A stretch of DNA of 64,000 nt from Anaerotignum sp. MSJ-24 (GTDB taxonomy: Bacteria; Bacillota; Clostridia; Lachnospirales; Anaerotignaceae): positions 1-64,000 of the forward strand of contig NZ_JAHLPX010000011.1 in NCBI RefSeq assembly GCF_018918145.1, read 5' to 3'. The position numbers were made by a program, and so were the translations under genes. Each line of letters starts with the position of its first letter. Position 1 is the first letter of the stretch. Below, in pieces: positions 42,480 through 51,465 of this stretch. A model generated the notes under the pieces. It did no database searches, was not told the DNA's origin, and worked only from the letters and a program-made list of their open reading frames with translations.

Positions 42480-44234
42480 TTAGTTTATATCATCAGAGGA
42501 TTTGCTTTTATCTTCCAAATCAATATCAATTTGAATACCCAACAACTTGCTTTCGGGAGAATCGTCATTTAACTCTAAGATGATATTATTAGTAACGATT
42601 TCTTCGTATTCTGTGTTGGACATCAATGATTGAAATGATAAAAGGGCATCTTCATTGATAGAACATATATATTGAAAATTCTCTTTTGGGCATGTTTCAG
42701 AAACAATACGGAAAAGAGTTTCACGTTGGCGGGGATCCATATTAGCAAATAGTCTACTATCATGGGCAATAAACTTTATTTTGCTTTTTCTACATATTAA
42801 GAGCAGAAAGTCAAAACAAAACATACGAACTTCGTTCACGCCATCGGATGAATCATCTTCAATTCGAGCTTCAAGAGTATATCTTAAAGTATTTTCACCA
42901 GAATTATTTTTAATCACTAAGCCACTACGCTTTTTGGGATAGAAGCGTTTAGCAAATGTCCAATATTTATTTTTTAATTCTGATAAATATTCTGCTTCAT
43001 CGTCAAGATACGTTTGTGTTTCTTTATCTTGTATGATTAAATTTGCCTTAATATCTAGTACAGTGTCTTTGTACGTTTTCAAAATCCGTTGATACTCATG
43101 TATTCTATTTAGCTCATTTTGTAAAGCAGCTAATTGTTTAGTTAATGCAACATATTCTTCTAATGCACCATGAGAATTTAAGAAATCTAACAATTCATCC
43201 ATCCGTTGTCCTAAGACATTTATCTTATCATCAATTTCTTGTAATTCTGCTTTTTGCTTATTTAATTCTTTTCTTAAACGGGCATTTCTGGTGGTTAATA
43301 AATTGGAGTGAAATTGTAAAACTTCATCAATATTCTTCTTAACCATAGCAGGTATTTCTACATTGGCAGCTTCGTAAATTTTTAATAGTTTTTCTTCTTT
43401 AACCTGAGCAGTTTCTTTAAAAGATTCTTCTATATTCTTGATGTAATTACTGATTAAAACACGTCTATTTTCGAGGGCTTTTTTTTGATAACTTTTTTCA
43501 TCTGCTTCTTTTTCAAGCTCATGATAATTATTAGAAACTTTAAAAGCAGAAATTTCTTTTTCAAGCTCAGAAATTCTGTATTCCAAATCTGCAACATCTA
43601 ATTCTGCGTCATTTTTTCCTAAATGATATTGCTTAAATATAGGGTCTTTTTTTATTGCTTTTTCAGTTGCACTTGCAGCTAATTGCTTTTCACGAAGTTC
43701 CTTTTTACTGATAATTAAATCAGTATCTATGCCAAGCAGATAACAGTTATTCAAAATTTTACTATAATCTGTTTCTTTAGGAACAAAGGAATCAAAAGTT
43801 GAATAACAAGACCGGTAACGACGTACAAATCTTGAAAACAAGGTATTCCAAGTCATATTTTTGGGATTTGATGAAATTCCAAAGCACAGATTGAGCAATT
43901 TTTGACGTAAAACAGTAACGGTTAAGGTTTCACCACAAAAGTTTATTTTATTTTGTTCATTTGTACTACGGGTAGAATAATATTTTACACCATCAATTTC
44001 AAAATTAAGAGTAAACTCCCAATCAGGCAATTTCTGAGCAAATGAGGTAATTTTATTTGCACCTAAACAAAAATGAATAAGGTGCAATGTTAGAGATTTT
44101 CCTACTCCGTTATAGGTATTTCCATCATTTTCGTCAAGAGGAGCAACCTGTTTTCCAACAATAATGTTGATACCATCTTTAAAAATTATAGGATGAAAAG
44201 ATGGTTTATTAGCTCTTAAACTAAGCAGCTTCAT
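42480..44234 (-). CDS. ABC-3C system ATPase (DUF2326 type)
   Basis: A 584-aa SMC/RecN-like ATPase. The N-terminal half-site opens FKDGINIIVGKQ and has Walker A NGVGKSLTLHL (about residues 43-53). A long coiled coil fills residues 170-400. The C-terminal half has DFLLLICRKSKIKFIAHDS and FANMDPRQRETLF, the DUF2326-type ending. It is the ATPase of a predicted three-component ABC conflict system with the two genes upstream, which it overlaps by 14 nt. The coding sequence is clearly AT-richer than the ICE backbone. Confidence 0.8.
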   Translation of the reverse strand: MKLLSLRANKPSFHPIIFKDGINIIVGKQVAPLDENDGNTYNGVGKSLTLHLIHFCLGANKITSFAQKLPDWEFTLNFEIDGVKYYSTRSTNEQNKINFCGETLTVTVLRQKLLNLCFGISSNPKNMTWNTLFSRFVRRYRSCYSTFDSFVPKETDYSKILNNCYLLGIDTDLIISKKELREKQLAASATEKAIKKDPIFKQYHLGKNDAELDVADLEYRISELEKEISAFKVSNNYHELEKEADEKSYQKKALENRRVLISNYIKNIEESFKETAQVKEEKLLKIYEAANVEIPAMVKKNIDEVLQFHSNLLTTRNARLRKELNKQKAELQEIDDKINVLGQRMDELLDFLNSHGALEEYVALTKQLAALQNELNRIHEYQRILKTYKDTVLDIKANLIIQDKETQTYLDDEAEYLSELKNKYWTFAKRFYPKKRSGLVIKNNSGENTLRYTLEARIEDDSSDGVNEVRMFCFDFLLLICRKSKIKFIAHDSRLFANMDPRQRETLFRIVSETCPKENFQYICSINEDALLSFQSLMSNTEYEEIVTNNIILELNDDSPESKLLGIQIDIDLEDKSKSSDDIN

Positions 44235-44469
44235 AACATAATAGCCCCCTTTCGTTAATTTTGATAGCTCCGATAATATAAAGATAATCTAAGGCAATAA
44301 CAAATTGGTCGAAGGAAAATTTAACAGGATATTTTTTATTTGTATATGAATCCTTGTAATATTCCCATAAATCTTCAACAGAAATAGGTTCGGTTAATTT
44401 TTCCAGTAAAAAAGCCCCAAAACCAAAATATGATTCGTTAATAGATAATTGTTTTTTGGGTAATATCAT
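44221..44469 (-). CDS. ABC-3C middle component
   Basis: An 82-aa winged-helix-like protein (ILPKKQLSINESYFGFGAFL, SVEDLWEYYKD, FDQFVIALDYLYIIGAIKI). It lies between the effector and the ATPase and overlaps the ATPase gene, which is the position and size of the middle component (MC6-like) of ABC-3C systems. GAAAGGAGG precedes its start. Confidence 0.75.
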   Translation of the reverse strand: MILPKKQLSINESYFGFGAFLLEKLTEPISVEDLWEYYKDSYTNKKYPVKFSFDQFVIALDYLYIIGAIKINERGLLCYEAA

Positions 44470-44492
44470 AATTTTCCTCCTTTCCTTAATGA

Positions 44493-45431
44493 TTATTGCG
44501 GTTCTTCAAAAATATCACAACTTGAAAAATAATAAGCCATTAAAACTAGTACGCTTGTTTGAATGGGTGAGGTGTTTTTACTGCTTGCTTTTTCTAAAAT
44601 ATAATAAAAACGACAATCAGAACAATTTTCTTGTGTATCAGGAATATTTTCTTTAGATTGTTCATATAAAGCGTTAAATTTTTTCTGCAATATTTCTTTG
44701 ACACCAGGGTTATCATTAAAATAAAGCATTAAGGTTCCTTCTTGATAGCTACCAACAATAAGTCGAGATTTTACTACTTCACTTAACCCATTAAATGCGA
44801 TTTTTTCATCAAAATCAGGAACTGTCAAATTATCCATTGAGTTCATTGGAAGTTCTGCATTTATCAAATAAGTAACGGTTTCATGAAGTGCTTCATACTC
44901 AACAACAGGTATTATCTCATCTGGTATATAGCCTATAATATCTTGCTTGTCTAAATCATCTAAAGACATAAATACCTTTTCTAAATCTTTTGCGGTAAAA
45001 GTACCTATGTCACTCTGTGCATATTCAGGGGCGTTGTTCAATTCCAATGCCATTTGAATTATTGGTGCAGGTAATCCTTTATATTTGTCATTGACAACAA
45101 AAAAGAATTTCTTTATAGGGCACAAACTATTCCAATGATTATATAAGCCAGAAAAATCTGTTTTTAATTTCTTTACAGCTTCATGAATGGTCGTATCTTT
45201 GGTAATATCTTCAGGAGAGAAAATTTGATAATAGGTTCCTGTAGTATGGTCAAAACCATCATTTTTCATGTCCCCTATATTACCATAGGCTTTTACTGGT
45301 TGAAAATTGGGATTTGCTTTTGTCATCACAGAAACAAAGAAATCCTCATATTGTTGCCCTGTATATTGTAGTATATGATTACTAAAAATTATTTTTGCTA
45401 TGTAATGTTCAGCGTTACCTATGGGGAACAC
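44493..45431 (-). CDS. ABC-3C effector with possible nuclease-like N terminus
   Basis: A 312-aa protein. The N-terminal half (QYEDFFVSVM, AYGNIGDMKNDGFDHTTGTYY, QIFSPED) follows the E...GD...DG...Q pattern of restriction-endonuclease-like domains. The C-terminal half fits the ABC-3C C-terminal domain (LIVGSYQEGTLMLYF, KFNALYEQSKEN, CSDCRFYYILEKAS). It is first of the three-gene cassette. The start is probably GTG 45431. Nuclease activity is inference from the motif. Confidence 0.65.
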   Translation of the reverse strand: MFPIGNAEHYIAKIIFSNHILQYTGQQYEDFFVSVMTKANPNFQPVKAYGNIGDMKNDGFDHTTGTYYQIFSPEDITKDTTIHEAVKKLKTDFSGLYNHWNSLCPIKKFFFVVNDKYKGLPAPIIQMALELNNAPEYAQSDIGTFTAKDLEKVFMSLDDLDKQDIIGYIPDEIIPVVEYEALHETVTYLINAELPMNSMDNLTVPDFDEKIAFNGLSEVVKSRLIVGSYQEGTLMLYFNDNPGVKEILQKKFNALYEQSKENIPDTQENCSDCRFYYILEKASSKNTSPIQTSVLVLMAYYFSSCDIFEEPQ

Positions 45432-45526
45432 CTCACTTTCTATTGGGTATAGATACTAATAGTATACCACAATATGAGTTGCGTGCGTTATTTTTTTGAT
45501 TTTATGAGAAAAAAATTTCATAAAAA

Positions 45527-45560
45527 TAGACGTTTCATGTTTTCACACAAAACGTCTACT
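45527..45560. terminator. Hairpin upstream of the ABC-3C operon
   Basis: TAGACGTTT and AAACGTCTA form a 9-bp stem with a CATGTTTTCACACA loop, between the cassette and the ICE end. Confidence 0.55.
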
Positions 45561-45625
45561 CCTTGCATTAGGAAAAAGAGTATCGTATAATCTTGATAAA
45601 TGGTTTCCTAGCTGGAACTGAACCA

Positions 45626-45783
45626 GCTAACACGTTGCTAACACTTTTGTTACCAGTACAGGATATTTCGTGAATCTATCTTCCGCGCAGACCTCACGCT
45701 TTTCCTGTATTATAAGGTGTTAGAGGGTATTACAGGAGGTTAGAAACTACTTGCTGCGAAAGGACATTTAGAACTCCTAAGCG
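45626..45783 (+). other. ICE end opposite int (att region)
   Basis: GCTAACAC (45626-45633) and an exact TTGCTAACAC (45635-45644) repeat the arm-type sites of the int end. The core CTCCTAAGCG is at 45774-45783. Confidence 0.7.
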
Positions 45784-45818
45784 TGGGGTCGGAGGTTCAA
45801 ATCCTCTTATGGACGCCA
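45774..45818 (+). pseudogene. 3' half of a tRNA-Arg (CCT)
   Basis: CTCCTAAGCG, a variable region, GGAGG-TTCAAAT-CCTCT T arm, acceptor TATGGAC, G and CCA form the 3' half of a tRNA-Arg(CCT). The downstream hairpin (GCCGAAAGCC...GGTTTTCGGC) parallels the one after the intact tRNA at 25116. It is the displaced chromosomal half left by ICE insertion. Confidence 0.75.
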
Positions 45819-46230
45819 GTGAACAACGCCGAAAGCCTTTGTTTTCAAGGGTTTTCGGCTTTTCTTATATAAAAAGCTGCGAAAAAGCTCTTTCACTGTA
45901 TGAGATAAAATTCTACTCCAAAATTTGATTTTTGACAACCCCTCCAGAATCGAACGGTTGTTATAAGACAAAATCGCCAGCTAATTTTTAGCAGAAAATG
46001 GGCTGTTCTTGCTAATGAAAATGCCCTTCCTGCTAATCAGCCCCAAAATCGTTCCAAAAATCCAGCTAATCAAAAAAGGCGGATGTTTTGAGTACCATGC
46101 AGTTATAGCAGATAAAATTGAATATCGTTATATACATAGAGCGTCTATTTGCCCCGCATCGGGGATGGATAGGCGCTCTTTTTTTATGCCCAAAACCATG
46201 GGCAAATACAAGAGATTGGAGGTGTTTTAT
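45819..46230. other. Spacer between ICE and decayed CTn, with a terminator
   Basis: No supported gene is seen here. At 46138-46185 a hairpin AGAGCG...CGCTCT with an inner CCCCG/CGGGG stem and a T run forms a strong terminator, possibly an attenuator for the next genes. The left end of the CTn remnant could not be located. Confidence 0.5.
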
Positions 46231-46455
46231 TTGAGCAAGCCTGTTTATACCGCAGACAAGCCGAGCGACTGTCATTACTGCTACTTCTGGACGAATGTCA
46301 GAAAGGGTTGCCGTCTGGGTAGAAATAATTGCTACTACTTAATCTCTTTGCCACCGAAACCCAAGTCGGAATGTGATGGCTGTCCCTATGGGCGAGATCA
46401 CCCGTGCATTGGCTGGTGTACGAAGAAGGTTATGCGTGAAGTGGGGCTTCGTTGA
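46231..46455 (+). CDS. Small cysteine-rich CTn protein
   Basis: A 74-aa protein starting at TTG 46231 behind TTGGAGGTG. It has many Cys/Tyr (SDCHYCYFWTNVRKGCRLG, CDGCPYGRDHPCIGWC) in CxxC-like pairs that could bind metal. It precedes the replication initiator gene in elements of this type. The function is unknown. Confidence 0.65.
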   Translation: MSKPVYTADKPSDCHYCYFWTNVRKGCRLGRNNCYYLISLPPKPKSECDGCPYGRDHPCIGWCTKKVMREVGLR

Positions 46456-46456
46456 T

Positions 46457-46591
46457 ATGGATGTGTATGAACAGGAATACCGCTTCTGCTTTTTTGCCCG
46501 ATGTCCTTATGAAAAGACGGATACGACTTTCCGCAGCATTCCGCTGACAACAGAAAGTTTTCCGCAGAAAGAAGGTGGTGAAGCCGTGTGA
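46457..46591 (+). CDS. 44-aa hypothetical protein
   Basis: MDVYEQEYRFCFFARCPYEK at the N terminus; it ends at 46591, overlapping the GTG of the replication gene by 4 nt. It begins one nt after the stop of the Cys-rich gene. It is tightly packed in an operon, so probably translated; no function recognised. Confidence 0.5.
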   Translation: MDVYEQEYRFCFFARCPYEKTDTTFRSIPLTTESFPQKEGGEAV

Positions 46592-47517
46592 GTTTTGATT
46601 ATTTTTACGGTCAGCAATCCGATCTATTCACATTCTATCGAGTTCCGAAGGTGTTGTTCACGAACGAGAGGTTCTGGAATATTTCTGCCGATGCCAAGAT
46701 GCTGTATGGCATTTTGCTTGACCGCATGAGCCTGTCTGCCAAGAATGGTTGGATAGATAAAAACGGTCGAGTGTATATCATTTTTACAATCGACGAAGCG
46801 AAGATGGCTCTGAACTGTGCTGAACAAAAGGCTATCAAGCTGCTCAGTGAACTTGAGAAGAAAGCAGGATTGATTGAACGCAAGCGTCAGGGTCTGGGAA
46901 AGCCCAACCTGATCTATGTGAAGAACTTTATCTCTGCTGTGGATTCACAACTCTTGAATTGTGAAAATCACAATTCTGGAACAATGGAAATCACAACTCA
47001 AGAACTTCCGAAATCACAATGTAATAATACTGATATTAAAAATACTGAATTTAGTGATACTGATTCTATCTTTCCTTCCGGAAATGGTGGAATGATGGAC
47101 GAGAATGACCGGTATCAAGAATACTTTGATTATTTCTCGGATCAGCTCAGTATGGATTTGTTGAAGAAGGATTACCCTTACGATTCTGAAATGCTGGATA
47201 ACATTCTGGAGTTGATCGTTGAAACAGTTTGCACGAAGCGACCGTTGATTCGCATTGGTGCAGAGGAGCGTCCGGCAGAAATTGTCCGCAGTCGGTTTAT
47301 GAAACTGAATGTCGAACACATTCGATATGTTATGGACTGCTTCAAGGAAAACACCACAAAGATTAGAAATATCCGTCAGTATATGCTGACTACGATATAC
47401 AATGCGCCGACGACAATAGACACCTACTACGATGCTCTTGTTCGGCACGATATGTCACACGGATATTTGGAAGGAGGATTTAAGAAATTGAAAATGAAGC
47501 GAGAGGAAGGAGAGTGA
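46588..47517 (+). CDS. Replication initiator A-type protein (DUF6017 C terminus)
   Basis: A 309-aa protein. The N-terminal winged-helix RepA_N domain (FTFYRVPKVLFTNERFWNIS, DAKMLYGILLDRMSLS, FTIDEAKMALNCAEQKA) is followed by a variable linker. The C-terminal domain (IRIGAEERPAEIVRSRFMKL, NVEHIRYVMDCFKEN) resembles DUF6017. It starts at GTG 46588. It probably handles extrachromosomal replication or maintenance of the element, and appears intact. Confidence 0.82.
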   Translation: MSFDYFYGQQSDLFTFYRVPKVLFTNERFWNISADAKMLYGILLDRMSLSAKNGWIDKNGRVYIIFTIDEAKMALNCAEQKAIKLLSELEKKAGLIERKRQGLGKPNLIYVKNFISAVDSQLLNCENHNSGTMEITTQELPKSQCNNTDIKNTEFSDTDSIFPSGNGGMMDENDRYQEYFDYFSDQLSMDLLKKDYPYDSEMLDNILELIVETVCTKRPLIRIGAEERPAEIVRSRFMKLNVEHIRYVMDCFKENTTKIRNIRQYMLTTIYNAPTTIDTYYDALVRHDMSHGYLEGGFKKLKMKREEGE

Positions 47518-47523
47518 CGAAAA

Positions 47524-47754
47524 ATGTCGAAAAAAGCAACCATCATTGCGGTGGTCAATCAGAAAGGAGGAACCGGCAAGACCACCACCACCGAGAACCT
47601 GGGCGTTGGCTTGGCGCTTGAAGGAAAAAATGTGCTTCTGGTAGACACCGATCCCCAGGCGTCCCTGACAGTCAGTTTGGGCAATCCCTGCCCGGATGAT
47701 CTGTCTCCGACACTTTCCGATTTGATGGGAAAGATTATGATGGAAAGCTGGTAG
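47524..47754 (+). pseudogene. parA, truncated by an internal deletion
   Basis: The first 70 or so residues of a ParA/Soj ATPase ([20 protein letters not shown] with the deviant Walker [18 protein letters not shown]) are present. At about 47735 the sequence passes out of frame into a CD1108-type gene and meets TAG. ParA is normally about 260-280 aa. Confidence 0.85.
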
Positions 47755-49067
47755 AAAAATCAGATAAGGCAAATGTAAATGCCCTGTATGAGAAGTTCAA
47801 AAAGGACAACCCCGATGCCGCTTCCAATCCCCTTTCCCGTTGGCAACAGAAAAGGGCAATCAAAAAGGAGTATGCAGCGGCGAAGGCAGGCAAAGGAACA
47901 GCGAAAGAAACTGCCGCTAAAGCAACAAAGAAAGCAGTCCAAAGCACCAAAACGATTACAGAGAAAGCGATGGAGTTTTACACCACACACTCTAAAACGA
48001 TTCTGTTTGTTTTGATTGCTGGACTGCTTTTTATAATTCTCTCTGGGATGTTCTCGTCTTGTTCGGCTATGTTCCAAGGCGGCACACAGATCGTTCTGGG
48101 AACTTCTTTTACCGCAAAAGAGGAAGATATTATCGGTGCGGACAATGATTACAAGGCTTTGGAAGCTGCGCTCCGCAATGAAATCAATAATATCGAGCGT
48201 ACTCATAGCGGATATGACGAGTACCGGTATGACCTTGATGAAATCAACCACAATCCTTATGAGCTTGCGGCGTATTTGACGGTAAAATTCGAGGACTACA
48301 CCAGAGATGAGGTGCAGGCTACTCTGCAATGGCTGTTCGATCAGCAGTATGAGCTGATTTTGACAGAGGAAGTGGAAATCCGAACCCGCACAGAGACCTG
48401 TACCGGCACATCGACATCCACAGATCCGGTGACCGGCGAGACCACGACAGAGGAATATGAGTACGAAGTTGAGGTCGAGTATGAGTATTATATCCTGAAT
48501 GTGAAGCTGGTAAACAAGGGCTTGAACCGAGTGATCGGCAGCTCCGGTCTGACAGAGGATGAAATGGAGCGTTACGCAGTTCTGCTCCAGACCAACGGCA
48601 ACAGACCTGACATTTTCGGGGATGACATCTATGCTGTGACCGGTGAGTACACCGACTATGACATTCCGGGCGAAGCTCTGACGGACACAAGATTTGCCAA
48701 CATGATTCGGGAAGCAGAGAAATATCTGGGATACCCGTATGTGTGGGGCGGCAGCAGCCCCTCCACCTCCTTTGACTGCTCCGGGTTTGTTTCCTATGTA
48801 ATCAATCACTGCGGCAACGGTTGGAGTGTTGGACGATTGACCGCAAACGGTTTGATGGGCGTATGCGATATTATTCCCAAAAGCTCTGCCAAGCCGGGAG
48901 ATTTGATTTTCTTCCAAGGCACTTATGATACCTCCGGTGCATCGCACGTTGGTATTTATGTCGGCAATGGTATGATGATCCACTGCGGAAACCCGATTTC
49001 CTACGCTTCTATCGAATCGAATTACTGGCAACAGCATTTTTACTGCTTCGGCAGAATCAGAAACTAA
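47736..49067 (+). pseudogene. CD1108-type NlpC/P60 transfer protein, 5'-truncated
   Basis: This frame is open from the deletion junction. It encodes a basic N-terminal stretch (ANVNALYEKFKKDNPDAAS), a membrane helix (ILFVLIAGLLFIILSGMFSS), an acidic stalk, and an NlpC/P60 domain (STSFDCSGFVSYVI with Cys; SHVGIYVGNGMMIHCG with His). The peptidase part is complete, but the original start and N terminus are gone. ATG 47970 could still start a protein with the membrane helix. Confidence 0.8.
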
Positions 49068-49081
49068 AGGAGGGATGTCGA

Positions 49082-49339
49082 TTGAGTGCCAAATTAGACA
49101 GAATTGGTGCAGACCTTGAAAAAGCCCGTAAGAAACGGGCTGAATGGGATGCCAGAGTAAAAGATCTGGAACGCAGATATCGTGAGGAGGAAAACTCCGA
49201 AATCCATGAGATGGTTCACGCTGCGAACCTGACCCCTGACCAGCTTTCCGAGCTGCTCCGTATGTTTGCTGCGGATATGGCTCCGAAGCCTGATACGATC
49301 AATACTATGAATAAGGAGGAACCGCAGAATGAGATTTAA
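49082..49339 (+). CDS. DUF4315 protein
   Basis: An 85-aa protein starting at TTG behind AGGAGGGATG, with a coiled-coil N terminus (KLDRIGADLEKARKKRAEWD) and EIHEMVHAANLTPDQLSELL, the DUF4315 pattern. It is usually found between the CD1108 and CD1107 genes, as here. The function is unknown. Confidence 0.8.
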   Translation: MSAKLDRIGADLEKARKKRAEWDARVKDLERRYREEENSEIHEMVHAANLTPDQLSELLRMFAADMAPKPDTINTMNKEEPQNEI

Positions 49340-50012
49340 GAAAATTGGAGCCGCATTGCTGGCGTGTGCAATGTGTTTTGGCGTGTTTTCTACAACGGCA
49401 TTCGCCTATGTAGATGAAAGCGCAGCGACCGAAGAACCTACGGTCGAAGAAAAAGTTCCCGAAAAAGAGCCGGAGGAACCGATGCTGCCGCTTACCCCGG
49501 ACGGCAACCTGACTCTGGTTGATGATGCCGGTTCACCTACGAAAAGTGGAAAGCAGTTCATTACCGCTGTAACCAAAAACGGAAACTACTTCTATATCAT
49601 CATTGACCGTGATGATAAGGGCGAGGAAACCGTGCATTTTCTGAATCAGGTGGATGAAGCCGACCTGCTCAAGCTGATGGACGAGGAGGAAGTTGCAGAG
49701 TTCACCAAGCCGGTTGAGGAAACAAAGCCGGAAGTAGTTGAAACAGTTCCTGAAATTACAGAACCTGCTCCGGAGGAAAAACCGAAATCCACGAATATGC
49801 TCCCAGCGATTCTTACTCTGATTGTGCTTGCCTGTGGCGGCGGTTTCTTCGTATTCAAGAAAGTCCAGGAAAAGAAGAAGGAACAGGAAGCGGCAAAGCC
49901 TGATCCGGATGCTGATTATGTGGACGATGACGAGGATTATGGGTACGATCCGGAGTTTGAGGACGATGATGCAGATAGCTCCGTCGATGAAGATGATAAT
50001 GAACCTGTGTAA
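49329..50012 (+). CDS. CD1107-type (DUF4366) membrane protein
   Basis: A 227-aa protein with a signal peptide (IGAALLACAMCFGVFSTTAFA), a Pro/Glu-rich part, a globular segment (NGNYFYIIIDRDDKGEETVHF), a membrane helix (MLPAILTLIVLACGGGFFVF), and an Asp/Glu-rich cytosolic tail. It belongs to CTn transfer regions. It overlaps the previous gene by 11 nt. A hairpin (GGGCAATC/GATTGCCT) follows at about 50035-50053. Confidence 0.8.
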   Translation: MRFKKIGAALLACAMCFGVFSTTAFAYVDESAATEEPTVEEKVPEKEPEEPMLPLTPDGNLTLVDDAGSPTKSGKQFITAVTKNGNYFYIIIDRDDKGEETVHFLNQVDEADLLKLMDEEEVAEFTKPVEETKPEVVETVPEITEPAPEEKPKSTNMLPAILTLIVLACGGGFFVFKKVQEKKKEQEAAKPDPDADYVDDDEDYGYDPEFEDDDADSSVDEDDNEPV

Positions 50013-50169
50013 ACAGGATAGGTTTGATGCCTAGGGCAATCTTCGGATTGCCTTTACATAGCATCTGCTTTCAAGAAATAAAATATTTTGTGTTTTTGAA
50101 AGCGACCTCTTGAATATTCTGTGTGGTAGGTGTGCATACTATTATTTCAGTCATAGTGACTGGAAAATT

Positions 50170-50244
50170 TATCTGCCTCATCCCATTGAAATCTCCGTCA
50201 TTTTAGAGTAAAATGAGGCAGATAATCCTGAAATGAGGTAGATA
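50170..50244 (+). promoter_or_regulatory. Repeated TGAGGYAGATA motifs upstream of fic
   Basis: Direct copies at 50214-50224 and 50234-50244 (the latter ends two nt before the fic ATG) and an inverted copy at 50170-50180. The fic product carries a C-terminal HTH, so autoregulation through these sites is plausible. Confidence 0.55.
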
Positions 50245-50246
50245 AC

Positions 50247-51287
50247 ATGAGAGCTTTTGATTATATAAAAGAGCCAGAAAAGTTGCTTACTCCTGAAATT
50301 GTGCAGATGATCGGAAAAATTCATGAGCACAAAGGTAAGCAAGAGCTATTTTTGGAAGCTAATATTGATGAATTGAAAACCCTTCTTGAAGTCGCTTTGA
50401 TTCAAAGTACAGGTGCTTCTAACCGTATTGAGGGTATTTATACAACAGATAAGAGATTGGAAGAATTGGTCAGCCAAAAGGCAGAACCAAGAAACCGATC
50501 TGAGCAGGAAATCTCAGGTTACCGAGAGGTGCTTTCTACAATCCACGAAAGCTATGAGTATATTGTGCCCGGACCTAATATTATTTTGCAGCTTCATCGT
50601 GATTTGTATTCCTACGCCGGTTCCGGTGGAGAATATAAAAATGCTGATAATGTAATTGCAGAAACAGATGCAGAAGGTCACCAGAAAGCAAGGTTTATTC
50701 CGGTTCCTGCCTTTCAGACTGCGGAAGCTATGGATGAATTGTGCAGACAGTTTTTAGAAGCATGGAATACTGATAAAATTGATAGATTACTTTTGATACC
50801 TATGTTTATTCTGGATTTCCTCTGTATTCACCCTTTCAATGACGGAAATGGACGCATGAGCCGTTTACTGTCGCTTCTTTTGTACTATAAGGCAGGATAT
50901 ATTGTAGGAAAATATGTCAGCATGGAAATGTTGATTGAAAAAACAAAGGAAACTTACTATGAAGCATTGCAGGCAAGTTCGACAGGATGGCATGAAAATG
51001 AGAACAGCTATGAGCCTTTTGTTAAGTATTATCTGGGTATCATGTTGAAAGCATATAATGAATTTGAAAGCCGTGTAGAACATTTAAAGAACCGCACTCT
51101 TTCTAAGCCCGAAAGAATTAAAGCGATGATTGATCAGAAAGTTGGTAAAATCACAAAGAAAGAAATTATGGATGCTCACCCTGATATAAGCAAAACCACA
51201 GTGGAACGCACTCTGGCAGATTTAGTTAAGAGTGAGTACATTGCGAAGGTCGGTTCAGGTCCGGCTACAGGATATGTAAAAATCTAA
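50247..51287 (+). CDS. Fic-family protein (probable AMP transferase)
   Basis: A 346-aa protein. It has a Fic_N region (LKTLLEVALIQSTGASNRIEG) with SNRIEG matching the inhibitory (S/T)xxxE(G/N) helix motif. The Fic core has the complete catalytic motif HPFNDGNGRMSR (about residues 193-204). A C-terminal winged helix follows (ITKKEIMDAHPDISKTTVERTL). Such enzymes transfer AMP to a hydroxyl of a target protein and are held off by the inhibitory Glu. The gene is cargo between the CD1107 and topoisomerase genes, flanked by 11-bp repeats TTTACATAGCA (50053, 51402). Confidence 0.88.
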   Translation: MRAFDYIKEPEKLLTPEIVQMIGKIHEHKGKQELFLEANIDELKTLLEVALIQSTGASNRIEGIYTTDKRLEELVSQKAEPRNRSEQEISGYREVLSTIHESYEYIVPGPNIILQLHRDLYSYAGSGGEYKNADNVIAETDAEGHQKARFIPVPAFQTAEAMDELCRQFLEAWNTDKIDRLLLIPMFILDFLCIHPFNDGNGRMSRLLSLLLYYKAGYIVGKYVSMEMLIEKTKETYYEALQASSTGWHENENSYEPFVKYYLGIMLKAYNEFESRVEHLKNRTLSKPERIKAMIDQKVGKITKKEIMDAHPDISKTTVERTLADLVKSEYIAKVGSGPATGYVKI

Positions 51288-51300
51288 GTCATAAATTATT

Positions 51301-51340
51301 TATCTACCTCATTTCATATACAGATGAGGTAGATATTTTT
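51301..51340 (+). terminator. Terminator after fic built from the same motif
   Basis: TATCTACCTCA (51301-51311) and TGAGGTAGATA (51325-51335) form a perfect 11-bp stem followed by TTTTT. The arms are copies of the motif upstream of fic, so the site might also bind the regulator. Confidence 0.7.
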
Positions 51341-51465
51341 ACGATGACGGAGATTATAAAACAGAAAATTGTGTCAGGTTGCAAAAATTCTTTCCGAACT
51401 ATTTACATAGCAGTCATGCACTACGGTGTGTGGCTGCTTATTTTTTGCGAAAGGAGCAGATGCAA

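Larger units (their letters stand above)
25148..45783. mobile_element. Tn916-like integrative and conjugative element
   Basis: The gene order on the minus strand from 42294 down to 25425 is that of Tn916 (orf23/22, orf21, oriT, orf20-orf13, orf9, orf7, orf8, xis, int), with tetM replaced by a PadR cassette. A 10-bp core CTCCTAAGCG occurs at 25148-25157 and 45774-45783. Exact TTGCTAACAC repeats near both ends (25321, 25372, 45635) look like integrase arm sites. An ABC-3C cassette occupies the end opposite int. Exact ends are inferred. Confidence 0.85.

Noticed and set aside
47760-49037. 425-codon ORF on the minus strand opposite the CD1108-type gene
   Set aside because: The plus strand shows a clear NlpC/P60 gene; the minus frame has no recognisable domain and is a composition shadow.
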